This document shows positions 1 to 5,911 of a stretch of 6,343 bases of DNA, piece by piece. This stretch comes from an uncultured Ruminococcus sp. (GTDB lineage Bacteria; Bacillota; Clostridia; Oscillospirales; Acutalibacteraceae), in assembly GCA_902773265.1 (NCBI GenBank), contig CACYDZ010000200.1, positions 1 through 6,343 of the forward strand, read 5' to 3'. The translations under genes were made by a program, and so were the position numbers. The first letter of the stretch is position 1. Each line of letters opens with the position of its first letter. The notes under the pieces were generated by a model. That model made no database searches. It was not told where the DNA came from and worked only from the letters and a program-made list of their open reading frames with translations.

Positions 1-990
1 AAAACGGTTTTTCAGTTCGGTAAGGAGTTTCTGTATGGTTTTGCGGTTGTTCTTGTAATTTTCGTAAATCGCTTTTCCCTCATCACTAAGACCTCTGAGC
101 TGTAATAATTTTTCATTAAAAGTATCATAGGCTAAGGTTTTTCGGATATCTTCAAAAGTTTCACAACGGTAAAGCCTTTCTATAAAGGCTTCTTCTGAAA
201 GGTGCATATCCAGTCTTTCCTGATAGCGTTTTGTTTCGCTTAACCCATCAGTATATTCCAGTTCATCAAAAATCTGACTGCTGTTGGTCATCAGCCCTTT
301 CATATAGGCAATATCTTTTTTGGCTTTCTGCATGATATCGTCTATCCACATACAATGCCAGATGTCTTTTTCGGCATTGTGGAGATTTTTAAGCATATTG
401 GCTATCCACTTCTTCGGAAACGGTAATGCACTCAAAAATTCATGAAAACGGATAATTGTTTCTTTCAGTCCTGTATCGCTGTCTGAGGTCGTAAGCAATG
501 AGGCAAGGTTTTTAAAATCTTCTCTTGGATAATAGCTTTCGGCAATTTCTTCGATAGCCTTACATTTTAAGGTTTTCAGTTCCGAACTGTCGCCGATACG
601 GTAATCAGGGGAAATGTCAAATCTGGTGTAGGAGGTTTTTACCACTTCCCGACAAAAACTGTCTATTGTACTGATGTGAGCTTTATCCATCAACAACTGC
701 TGATTGCGTAAATGGTTTTGGTCAATTTCGGGATTGTCGTTACTCTCATCAAGCAACTGGGTAATGCGTTTATGGATACGGTTCTTCATTTCATCAGCGG
801 CAAGGTTCGTAAAGGTGACTATCAGCAACTCATCTGCCATAACCCCTGAACTTTTATCTGTCAGCAACTGGATAACCCTTTCGACAAGTACAGCTGTTTT
901 TCCGCTTCCTGCCGCCGCCGATACCAGAACGGATTTATCCTGTTCGCTGATAGCCTGACTTTGTTCATCATTCCACTGAACTTTACTCAT
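1..990 (-). CDS. addA: AddA, ATP-dependent helicase/nuclease subunit A (N-terminal 330 residues; 3' part outside window)
   Basis: AddA is the UvrD-like SF1A helicase and nuclease subunit of AddAB, which unwinds and degrades broken double-stranded DNA in the cytoplasm until Chi, then produces a 3' tail for RecA. The frame is open from ATG at 990-988 to the window edge, giving 330 codons, roughly a quarter of a typical AddA of about 1,200 residues. Visible motifs are a Q-motif-like WNDEQ (residues 6-10), Walker A AAAGSGKT (25-32, Lys31), motif Ia TFTNLAADEMKNRI (69-82), and ISTIDSFC (116-123), followed by FDISPDYRIGD (134-144), the usual AddA FD-x-PDFRI-type segment. The DExx box, later helicase motifs and C-terminal nuclease domain lie beyond the left edge. 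The start is fixed by homology, by AAAAGGCGG 8 nt upstream, and by an 8-nt overlap (ATGAGTAA) with the addB stop, which suggests translational coupling. No frameshift or stop is seen, so the gene is cut only by the window. Confidence 0.96.
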   Translation of the reverse strand, partial: MSKVQWNDEQSQAISEQDKSVLVSAAAGSGKTAVLVERVIQLLTDKSSGVMADELLIVTFTNLAADEMKNRIHKRITQLLDESNDNPEIDQNHLRNQQLLMDKAHISTIDSFCREVVKTSYTRFDISPDYRIGDSSELKTLKCKAIEEIAESYYPREDFKNLASLLTTSDSDTGLKETIIRFHEFLSALPFPKKWIANMLKNLHNAEKDIWHCMWIDDIMQKAKKDIAYMKGLMTNSSQIFDELEYTDGLSETKRYQERLDMHLSEEAFIERLYRCETFEDIRKTLAYDTFNEKLLQLRGLSDEGKAIYENYKNNRKTIQKLLTELKNRF

Positions 991-3900
991 TATCGTCACC
1001 GCCTTTTGATTTTGCTGATGGGATTGTGTTGATGGGCATACCCTCTTCAAACCGACATGAGTTTCTGTAAGGACAATAACGACAAGGTAATTCACAGATT
1101 TCATTTTTCCTGCCTGTCGGCACAGAATTGATATAACCATTTAACAACATATGCGACATCTGACGGATTTTATCATCTACCAAATCGAATATCAATTTGA
1201 AAGTACCGCTGTTTTTACTGCCGTCTATCAGATACGGTTCACTGTAACCGCTGAAAGTGATTTCCTGTTTCTTTGAACGCTTGTTTATCCCGAATTTTAC
1301 GGGAATGAACTTGCCCTCTCCTGTTTCTTCCATCGCCATGACAACATCGATATCCCGCAAGTACAGACCGTTCGCTCTGTAATGCTGATTTCTGGCATTG
1401 CCTATGGCACTCTGCTTTTCGGCAGTATTGCCGTAACCTTCGCTGACAGACGAAAACTCTTTGGCAGGCAGATAACTTACTCCTGCGGGTTCAATATTGT
1501 CGCCGTACAGTTTTGTCCCGTTGTGGATAATCGCTGACAGATAAATGAACATCTGTAAACTGAGACCCATCTCTATATCACACCGTCTTAATTCTTTGTT
1601 GCCTGTCTTATAATCAACAATCTTGATATAAGTTTTTCCGTCTGTCGGATTTCTGAACAAATCCACACGGTCAACAAATCCCACAACAGACGCTTCGCCC
1701 TCTTCTGTCTTTACTGTGTACTCGTCAATCTGATTATGCAGATGGAATTTATCCTCTTCCTTCGGGGTAATACCTATGGAAAGTTCAAAATCGACAGGGC
1801 GGAAAAGACTGACTTTGAGTTCTTCAATCATTCTTCTTGCCAATATAATACAACTGTTCAATGCCCGTCTGACCATATAATCTGTTTTGTTGTCGGGAAT
1901 TTTGCCGTTTTCGTATTCTGCATGAACAAAACTGTTGATAATATCTCTGATGATTTGGGGAATGTCGTATTTTTCTGTATGGTGTATAATATCCTCTATA
2001 TTTTCGTGCTTGAGGAATTTTTCCATGACATAGTGTACCAGTGTGCCATATTGACGGCTGTCAATTCGGGCTTTACGGCGTTCTTTGAGTTTCAGCCCGT
2101 TTTTACAGAAATACAGATATCCGCAATGGTAGAAATCTTCTATCTTTGATGCAGAAAGATGAAGATTTCGGGAATATAAGGATTTGGCGGTATCGCTGTT
2201 AAGCTGAGGTTCTGTTTTTTCGGTGTAGGATTGGATACCCGCAAGCAAAGAGGCATATTTTTCGTCATTTGAAAAATATTGCTCCATCACTTTGGTATCG
2301 GCACAATGGGTTTTCAGATTGGCTACCGTGTGTTCAAAAGCCTGTGCTTTACTCCAGAGGTGTTCGGGATTTAAAGAATAGCTATCATTCTGATGTTCTG
2401 TCTGAATATGAGGCAAAATCCTCTCCACCTGCGTAACGATACTGGACGGCAATACACCCGAACCGTCTACCGTGTTGGTATAATAGGAAATGTACAGCTT
2501 TTCAGATGCACTGGATACGGACGAATACGCACTGTACTGTTCCTGTGCAGATAAGTCTTCCAATGTGCTGTTCATCGGCAGACCTAAGTTCAGCAAAAGT
2601 TTGCGTTCGTTGTCGGTAAAAATACCGCTTGCACTCGGCACGGCGGGAAATATCCCCTGTACCGCTCCTATGACAAAAATAACTTTTGGTGTACCCAGTC
2701 TTGTTCTTCCTGCTGTTCCTATGGTAACGCTGTCGATACTCAATGGCTGATTGGCAATCTGTCTTGTACTCAGTGCCAGCGTGAACAGTTCGTGATAGCG
2801 TTTTCCTGTCAGATTGATGTGTTCCAGAATGTCTGCCATCTTTGAAATGATATCTGTAACAAAATTCCATACCCTTGTATATTCATCTACCAGTTCCAGA
2901 TGTTCTCCTGAACGCAAATTCTGAATTTTCTGCTCGACGGTTTCTTTTACGCCAAAATGTTCTGTCAGCAACGCAATCTGTCGGGAAATTTCCAGACCGT
3001 TATTGTATTTGGTATTTTCTTTAAACTCCTGTAAATACGCAAAAACTTCCTGTCGGATAGTTTCGCTTTTTTTCAGATTTTCGATTTCTTCGGGGGTCAT
3101 TTCCCTGTCTTCAAACCCGTTGATATTTTTGACAAAAGGTTCTGTCCACTTCGGTGACCAGACAAAAATATAATTTTCAATAAAGGCAATATCTTCATAA
3201 CGATATTTTGTAATCCCTGTTTTCAGCATACGCAGGATACTTTCGGTATTGAAATTGCCGTTTACACTGTCAAATGCGTGACGGATAAAATTTACCAAAG
3301 GTTTTGCGTTGATATTCTCAGGCTTATCCATGAAATACGCAATACCGAATTTCTCAAAAGTCAAATCCAGAATACCACGATACAATGTTTCATCACGACA
3401 CACAACCGCTATATCTTTATAACGATAATTTTCTGTCAGGGTCAGCCGTTTGATTTGTGTGGCGATATATTCACATTCTTCATAAATGTTGACCGCTGAA
3501 TACAATCTTACATTCTCCACATCTCCCTTATAGGTATTTATCGGAAAACGATAGATGTTCCCTTCGACAGCACGGATATCTTCTTTATTGGTTCTTCGGT
3601 TTTCACAAAATGGCTTATAGATTTCCTCAATTCCATGAAAACATTGTTTTGCCAATGCTCTTATCTTATGGTAGGTATCAACAGTCACTTTAAAACGAAT
3701 ACTGTCACTGTCAATTTTACCGTTCCGGCTTTCGGCATTGAGGGTCATATAGATGTCCTGTGTCTGTGACATGATGGCTTTCAGCACATGATACTGCTGT
3801 TCTGTAAACCCTGTAAATGCGTCAATAAAAACTGTATACCCCTTGAAAATACCATGTTCTGTAATTTTTTCTGCTACATAGGAAAGCACTTCCTGATTGT

Positions 3901-4420
3901 TGATATAATGTTCGCTGACCAATGTATCATAAGTTTCTAAAAGTAAAGAAGTTTCTTCCAGTTTTTGTTTGAGAGTGGGATTTTCTACCACTGCTTTCAT
4001 CGACAACAATGCTTTTGGGGTAATGCGGTTACTTTTATATTCGCTGACCGTATTCAACATGATGTTGACAAAATTTTTATTCTTAATCTGTCTTTCATAG
4101 AGTGTCAGCCTGTCGGCACACTGTTCGATTGCCATACTCATGAGGATTTTTGCTGTACCATCATCAAGAAAGTCTTTATTGAAACCTCCCTTTAATCCAA
4201 AAACATATTCTGTCATTCTGGAAAAGCTGAGAATTTTTATATTGTTCTGCAAAGCCTTGTTTTCGTCCAGAAAATAAAGTCCCGTTTCAAAGGAAAACTG
4301 TTCGGGAATGATGACTAATATATCCCTGTTTTCCTTTTTGCATATCTCTGCCATTTCCCGCAAACGATGACTTTTTCCACTTCCACTGCGTCCTATCAGT
4401 AAATGCAGCACTCTCTTCAC
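983..4420 (-). CDS. addB: AddB, ATP-dependent helicase/deoxyribonuclease subunit B
   Basis: AddB is the second subunit of AddAB; it carries a nuclease domain, an iron-sulfur cluster and, in studied homologues, the Chi-scanning helicase-like module. The 1145 residues match the usual length (about 1,150-1,170). Visible in order: Walker A GRSGSGKS (10-17), PEQFSFETG (39-47), LSFSRM (64-69), DAFTGFT (200-206), a segment with GAVQGIFPA (585-593), first Fe-S cysteine C766, nuclease motifs GFVDRVD (914-920), VDYKTG (935-940; D936 and K938 catalytic by family) and QMFIY (956-960), then C1113, C1116 and C1122 in the C-x2-C-x5-C spacing that completes the cluster. All four expected cysteines are present, plus an extra C1109. 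The start is GTG at 4420; an in-frame GTG at 4411 (residue 4) fits the AAAGG at 4427-4423 better (11 nt versus 2 nt spacing), so three residues are uncertain. It is first in the operon, overlapping addA by 8 nt. Confidence 0.97.
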   Translation of the reverse strand: MKRVLHLLIGRSGSGKSHRLREMAEICKKENRDILVIIPEQFSFETGLYFLDENKALQNNIKILSFSRMTEYVFGLKGGFNKDFLDDGTAKILMSMAIEQCADRLTLYERQIKNKNFVNIMLNTVSEYKSNRITPKALLSMKAVVENPTLKQKLEETSLLLETYDTLVSEHYINNQEVLSYVAEKITEHGIFKGYTVFIDAFTGFTEQQYHVLKAIMSQTQDIYMTLNAESRNGKIDSDSIRFKVTVDTYHKIRALAKQCFHGIEEIYKPFCENRRTNKEDIRAVEGNIYRFPINTYKGDVENVRLYSAVNIYEECEYIATQIKRLTLTENYRYKDIAVVCRDETLYRGILDLTFEKFGIAYFMDKPENINAKPLVNFIRHAFDSVNGNFNTESILRMLKTGITKYRYEDIAFIENYIFVWSPKWTEPFVKNINGFEDREMTPEEIENLKKSETIRQEVFAYLQEFKENTKYNNGLEISRQIALLTEHFGVKETVEQKIQNLRSGEHLELVDEYTRVWNFVTDIISKMADILEHINLTGKRYHELFTLALSTRQIANQPLSIDSVTIGTAGRTRLGTPKVIFVIGAVQGIFPAVPSASGIFTDNERKLLLNLGLPMNSTLEDLSAQEQYSAYSSVSSASEKLYISYYTNTVDGSGVLPSSIVTQVERILPHIQTEHQNDSYSLNPEHLWSKAQAFEHTVANLKTHCADTKVMEQYFSNDEKYASLLAGIQSYTEKTEPQLNSDTAKSLYSRNLHLSASKIEDFYHCGYLYFCKNGLKLKERRKARIDSRQYGTLVHYVMEKFLKHENIEDIIHHTEKYDIPQIIRDIINSFVHAEYENGKIPDNKTDYMVRRALNSCIILARRMIEELKVSLFRPVDFELSIGITPKEEDKFHLHNQIDEYTVKTEEGEASVVGFVDRVDLFRNPTDGKTYIKIVDYKTGNKELRRCDIEMGLSLQMFIYLSAIIHNGTKLYGDNIEPAGVSYLPAKEFSSVSEGYGNTAEKQSAIGNARNQHYRANGLYLRDIDVVMAMEETGEGKFIPVKFGINKRSKKQEITFSGYSEPYLIDGSKNSGTFKLIFDLVDDKIRQMSHMLLNGYINSVPTGRKNEICELPCRYCPYRNSCRFEEGMPINTIPSAKSKGGDDNE
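999..1007 (-). promoter_or_regulatory. Ribosome binding site for addA inside the addB 3' end
   Basis: Read on the minus strand, AAAAGGCGG lies within the last codons of addB, 8 nt before the addA ATG at 990. With the ATGAGTAA stop/start overlap, this supports re-initiation or coupled translation of the two subunits, as expected for a heterodimer made in equal amounts. Confidence 0.75.
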
Positions 4421-4440
4421 AACCTTTCTTTTTCATACAG

Positions 4441-4491
4441 CAATCGGCAATTTCCCACTGCGTACAGTGATAATTCTTTAATTGCTAATTG
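4441..4491 (-). repeat. Long imperfect stem-loop in the addBA leader
   Basis: An inner perfect hairpin is formed by CACTG (4456-4460) and CAGTG (4465-4469) around a CGTA loop. Outside it, CAATCGGCAATT (4441-4452) pairs with AATTGCTAATTG (4480-4491) over 12 positions with one mismatch and one G-T wobble; between the two stems is an internal loop. The right arm is made of the heptamer units, so the left arm is in effect two degenerate heptamers in inverted orientation, and the arm can also pair one unit further along (4487-4498). No T-run follows on either side, so a simple intrinsic terminator is unlikely. It could be a leader RNA structure or a small palindromic intergenic element. Confidence 0.65.
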
Positions 4492-4513
4492 CTAATTGCT
4501 AATCGCTAATTGC
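4479..4513. repeat. Tandem heptamer array, five copies of TAATTGC
   Basis: Five head-to-tail 7-bp units start at 4479, 4486, 4493, 4500 and 4507. Four are exact TAATTGC and the fourth is TAATCGC. A degenerate near-copy, TAATTCT, lies just to the left (4471-4477). The array directly abuts the -10 box of the addBA promoter, so it occupies the first bases of the predicted addBA transcript. Such short arrays can change length by replication slippage; whether this one does cannot be seen from one sequence. Confidence 0.9.
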
Positions 4514-4514
4514 T

Positions 4515-4543
4515 ATTATATAAGATGTATCACTTTTTGACAA
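4515..4543 (-). promoter_or_regulatory. Predicted sigma-A promoter of the addBA operon
   Basis: On the minus strand, TTGTCA (4543-4538; five of six matches to TTGACA) is followed after 17 bp by a perfect TATAAT (4520-4515). There is no TG extension. A transcript would begin near 4508, inside the heptamer array, giving a leader of about 88 nt before the GTG at 4420. No LexA-type (CGAACN4GTTCG-like) operator was seen overlapping it, so SOS control is not indicated by eye. Confidence 0.8.
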
Positions 4544-4655
4544 GGTGTTTTATCCGGTATGTGCATAGATTTTCACTTTTTTCTGAAAAATCATCTGAAA
4601 ATACCTTGTTTATGATATTTATTCAGAAAAAATCAAAGCATTCTATCATGGTAAT

Positions 4656-4693
4656 GAAAAAAATTATATTTTCATAAAAAAATATTGTAATAA
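4656..4693 (+). promoter_or_regulatory. A/T tract directly upstream of the lipoprotein promoter (UP-element-like)
   Basis: These 38 bases contain only three G or C. They include A-runs and T-runs spaced roughly a helical turn apart, ending directly at the -35 box. UP elements that bind the alpha subunit of RNA polymerase have this composition and position. In an AT-rich genome such a tract can also arise by chance, so the role is inferred. Confidence 0.45.
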
Positions 4694-4722
4694 TTGACAT
4701 CTTTTATCTGAATTGCTATAAT
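4694..4722 (+). promoter_or_regulatory. Perfect-consensus extended -10 promoter for the transglutaminase-like lipoprotein gene
   Basis: TTGACA (4694-4699), a 17-bp spacer ending in TGC, and TATAAT (4717-4722) match the sigma-A consensus at every core position and include the extended -10 TGn. Transcription is expected to begin near 4729, giving a 5' leader of about 30 nt. No obvious operator palindrome overlaps it, so strong constitutive expression is the simplest reading. Confidence 0.9.
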
Positions 4723-4742
4723 AAATATGGCTATTTTATTTC

Positions 4743-4750
4743 AAAGGTGG
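4743..4750 (+). promoter_or_regulatory. Ribosome binding site that fixes the start at 4759
   Basis: AAAGGTGG ends 8 nt before ATG at 4759. An in-frame GTG at 4747 lies inside this ribosome binding site and would add four residues (MVNQ) before a normal signal peptide, so it is not the start. Confidence 0.85.
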
Positions 4751-4758
4751 TAAATCAA

Positions 4759-5784
4759 ATGGTAAAAAAACACGCTATCGCTATTGCTCTTATCTTGTCA
4801 ATGTCTTTTGGGGTATGCGGTTGTTCAGGCGGTGCGAACACGAATTCTTCTCCGTCTTCTGATAACTCTCCTGCTTCCGCAACCGAACAGCCTACATCTG
4901 CTCCTACATCATCTTCTTCCCGTAAGGAATTTAAAGATGATGATGTGGATATCACCAATACAACTTCCAAAGGCAGATATTGCTTTGAAAAACTGGACGA
5001 CAAGGAAAAACTGTACTACGAAAAAATCCGTAAAGCGGTTGAAAATCATTACTGGGGTCTTTTCTGGAATAACCGTGACTGCTCCAAAGAAACAGCTGAA
5101 AAACTGGTAAAGTATGTCGCTTATGATTATCCTGAATATTTCTGGTATTCTGATGAAAGCGGCGGTGTGGATATGATGACGGACAAACTCATCAAGAGAA
5201 TTACTATCCACAATAACTACACCGAAGATGACAAAGAAAAAATTCAGCCTGAACTGGAAAAAGCTGTACAGTCCTATAACGACAGTGCAAAGGATTTGAA
5301 GTCAGATTACGAAAAGGCTCTGAATGCTTATGAGTATATCATCAAAAATACGGAATATATCGCTGACGGCGGTGCGACACTGGATAGTCTGCAAGATGTG
5401 GAATCTGATAAGACTATGCTTGCTCTGTGGAATATGACGGGTGTGTTCGTGGATAAGAAAGCAAGTGACAGAGGTTATGCTCAGGCATTTGAATATCTCA
5501 TGCAACAGACCGGCATCGAGTGTGCTTATGTACAGGGTGCTGACAACGGTTTCTGGAATGTCGTCAAACTGGACGGAGAATGGTACTGTGTTGATGTCGG
5601 TGCGGGTGACAGCACTGACGCTGAAATTGATTATTCCTATTTCGCTATCACTTCCGAACAGATGTCGGGCGTTCATACAACTGATACCGAAAATTTTGTC
5701 GCTGAACTTCCTGAATGTACGGCTACCGCTGACAACTACTTCATTAAAAATCCTGATACTAAAGAAACTAACCACTTTGCTTAA
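4759..5784 (+). CDS. Lipoprotein with a degenerate (probably inactive) transglutaminase-like domain
   Basis: 341 residues, predicted to be lipid-anchored on the outer face of the cytoplasmic membrane. Residues 1-22 are a lipoprotein signal peptide: Lys3-Lys4, a hydrophobic core, and lipobox V-C-G-C with acylated Cys22. Residues 23-55 are a Ser/Thr/Pro/Ala-rich, likely disordered linker. A charged helical part follows with YDYPEYFWYSD (122-132) and a helix KALNAYEYIIKNTEY (186-200), both typical of the segment preceding bacterial transglutaminase-like domains. The core is recognisable from GYAQAFEYL (239-247), GIECAYVQG and WNVVKLDGEWYCVDV (266-280), then a YSYFAIT segment. In the family the core reads C-x-GYA, HAWN and VDVTW with a Cys-His-Asp triad. 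Here the Cys position is Asp237 (ASDRGYA) and the His position is Gly264 (GFWN); Asp279 remains. Catalysis by the standard mechanism is therefore unlikely, and a binding or structural role is inferred. It has its own promoter and terminator. The substrate or ligand is unknown. Confidence 0.85.
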   Translation: MVKKHAIAIALILSMSFGVCGCSGGANTNSSPSSDNSPASATEQPTSAPTSSSSRKEFKDDDVDITNTTSKGRYCFEKLDDKEKLYYEKIRKAVENHYWGLFWNNRDCSKETAEKLVKYVAYDYPEYFWYSDESGGVDMMTDKLIKRITIHNNYTEDDKEKIQPELEKAVQSYNDSAKDLKSDYEKALNAYEYIIKNTEYIADGGATLDSLQDVESDKTMLALWNMTGVFVDKKASDRGYAQAFEYLMQQTGIECAYVQGADNGFWNVVKLDGEWYCVDVGAGDSTDAEIDYSYFAITSEQMSGVHTTDTENFVAELPECTATADNYFIKNPDTKETNHFA

Positions 5785-5797
5785 TTGGTAAACAGAA

Positions 5798-5834
5798 AAG
5801 TTCCGTAATGCTGTCTTACGGAACTTCTTCTTTT
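5798..5834 (+). terminator. Intrinsic terminator after the transglutaminase-like lipoprotein gene
   Basis: A perfect 11-bp stem (AAGTTCCGTAA at 5798-5808 with TTACGGAACTT at 5816-5826) encloses a 7-nt loop and begins 13 nt after the stop codon. It is followed by a pyrimidine tail CTTCTTCTTTT, in which the T-run is interrupted by cytosines. It separates this gene from the next one, which has its own promoter. Confidence 0.85.
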
Positions 5835-5846
5835 GTATGTGCCGTA

Positions 5847-5874
5847 TTGACAAAATCAATAACAATGGTATAAT
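5847..5874 (+). promoter_or_regulatory. Perfect-consensus extended -10 promoter for the second lipoprotein gene
   Basis: TTGACA (5847-5852), a 16-bp spacer ending in TGG, and TATAAT (5869-5874) match both consensus hexamers and the extended -10. The predicted start is near 5881, about 31 nt before the ATG. It lies only 12 bp beyond the preceding terminator tail, so the two lipoprotein genes are separate transcription units. Confidence 0.88.
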
Positions 5875-5897
5875 ACGACAAACACTATCTTTAAAAC

Positions 5898-5906
5898 AGG
5901 GAAAGG
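5898..5906 (+). promoter_or_regulatory. Ribosome binding site of the second lipoprotein gene
   Basis: AGGGAAAGG ends 5 nt before ATG at 5912 and 11 nt before a second in-frame ATG at 5918. The spacing favours 5912; the two starts differ by only two residues (MT) and give the same signal peptide. Confidence 0.75.
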
Positions 5907-5911
5907 TTGTT

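Larger units (their letters stand above)
4421..4758. other. Divergent intergenic region between addBA and the first lipoprotein gene
   Basis: This 338-bp gap holds no supported gene. From left to right it contains the addB ribosome binding region, a long imperfect hairpin with a tandem heptamer array (4441-4513), the addBA promoter (4515-4543, minus strand), about 110 bp in which I see only weak short repeats (4544-4655), an almost pure A/T tract (4656-4693), then the rightward promoter and ribosome binding site of the lipoprotein gene. The two -10 boxes lie about 200 bp apart, so the promoters are divergent and do not overlap. Confidence 0.85.

Noticed and set aside
1736..2149. 137-codon plus-strand frame opposite addB
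   Set aside because: It is antisense to the conserved AddB nuclease-to-cysteine region; the translation is low-complexity and Phe-rich with no domain, and no promoter or ribosome binding site was seen.
2502..2870. 122-codon frame on the minus strand inside addB in another phase
   Set aside because: It is wholly inside addB, where the main frame shows conserved family motifs (for example GAVQGIFPA); composition and length are typical of a shadow frame.
4441..4469. CACTG/CAGTG hairpin as an intrinsic terminator
   Set aside because: The stem is 5 bp and neither strand has a following T-run; no gene ends toward it.
4479..4513. Heptamer array considered as a CRISPR array or iteron origin
   Set aside because: Units are 7 bp and directly adjacent with no spacers, and no cas, rep or dnaA-type gene or AT-rich unwinding context specific to an origin is present.
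4582..4601. Direct repeat TCTGAAAA (4582-4589 and 4594-4601) as a regulator binding site
   Set aside because: Two short A-rich copies 12 bp apart in AT-rich DNA, about 45 bp upstream of the addBA -35 and over 90 bp upstream of the other; too weak to call.
4541..4608. Inverted repeat CAAGGT (4541-4546) / ACCTTG (4603-4608) as an operator or hairpin
   Set aside because: The arms are only 6 bp with a loop of more than 50 nt; this is expected by chance in a region this long.
4647..4676. Tiny plus-strand frame starting MVMKKIIFS upstream of the lipoprotein promoter
   Set aside because: It has only nine codons, no ribosome binding site and no promoter before it; it lies in the A/T tract.
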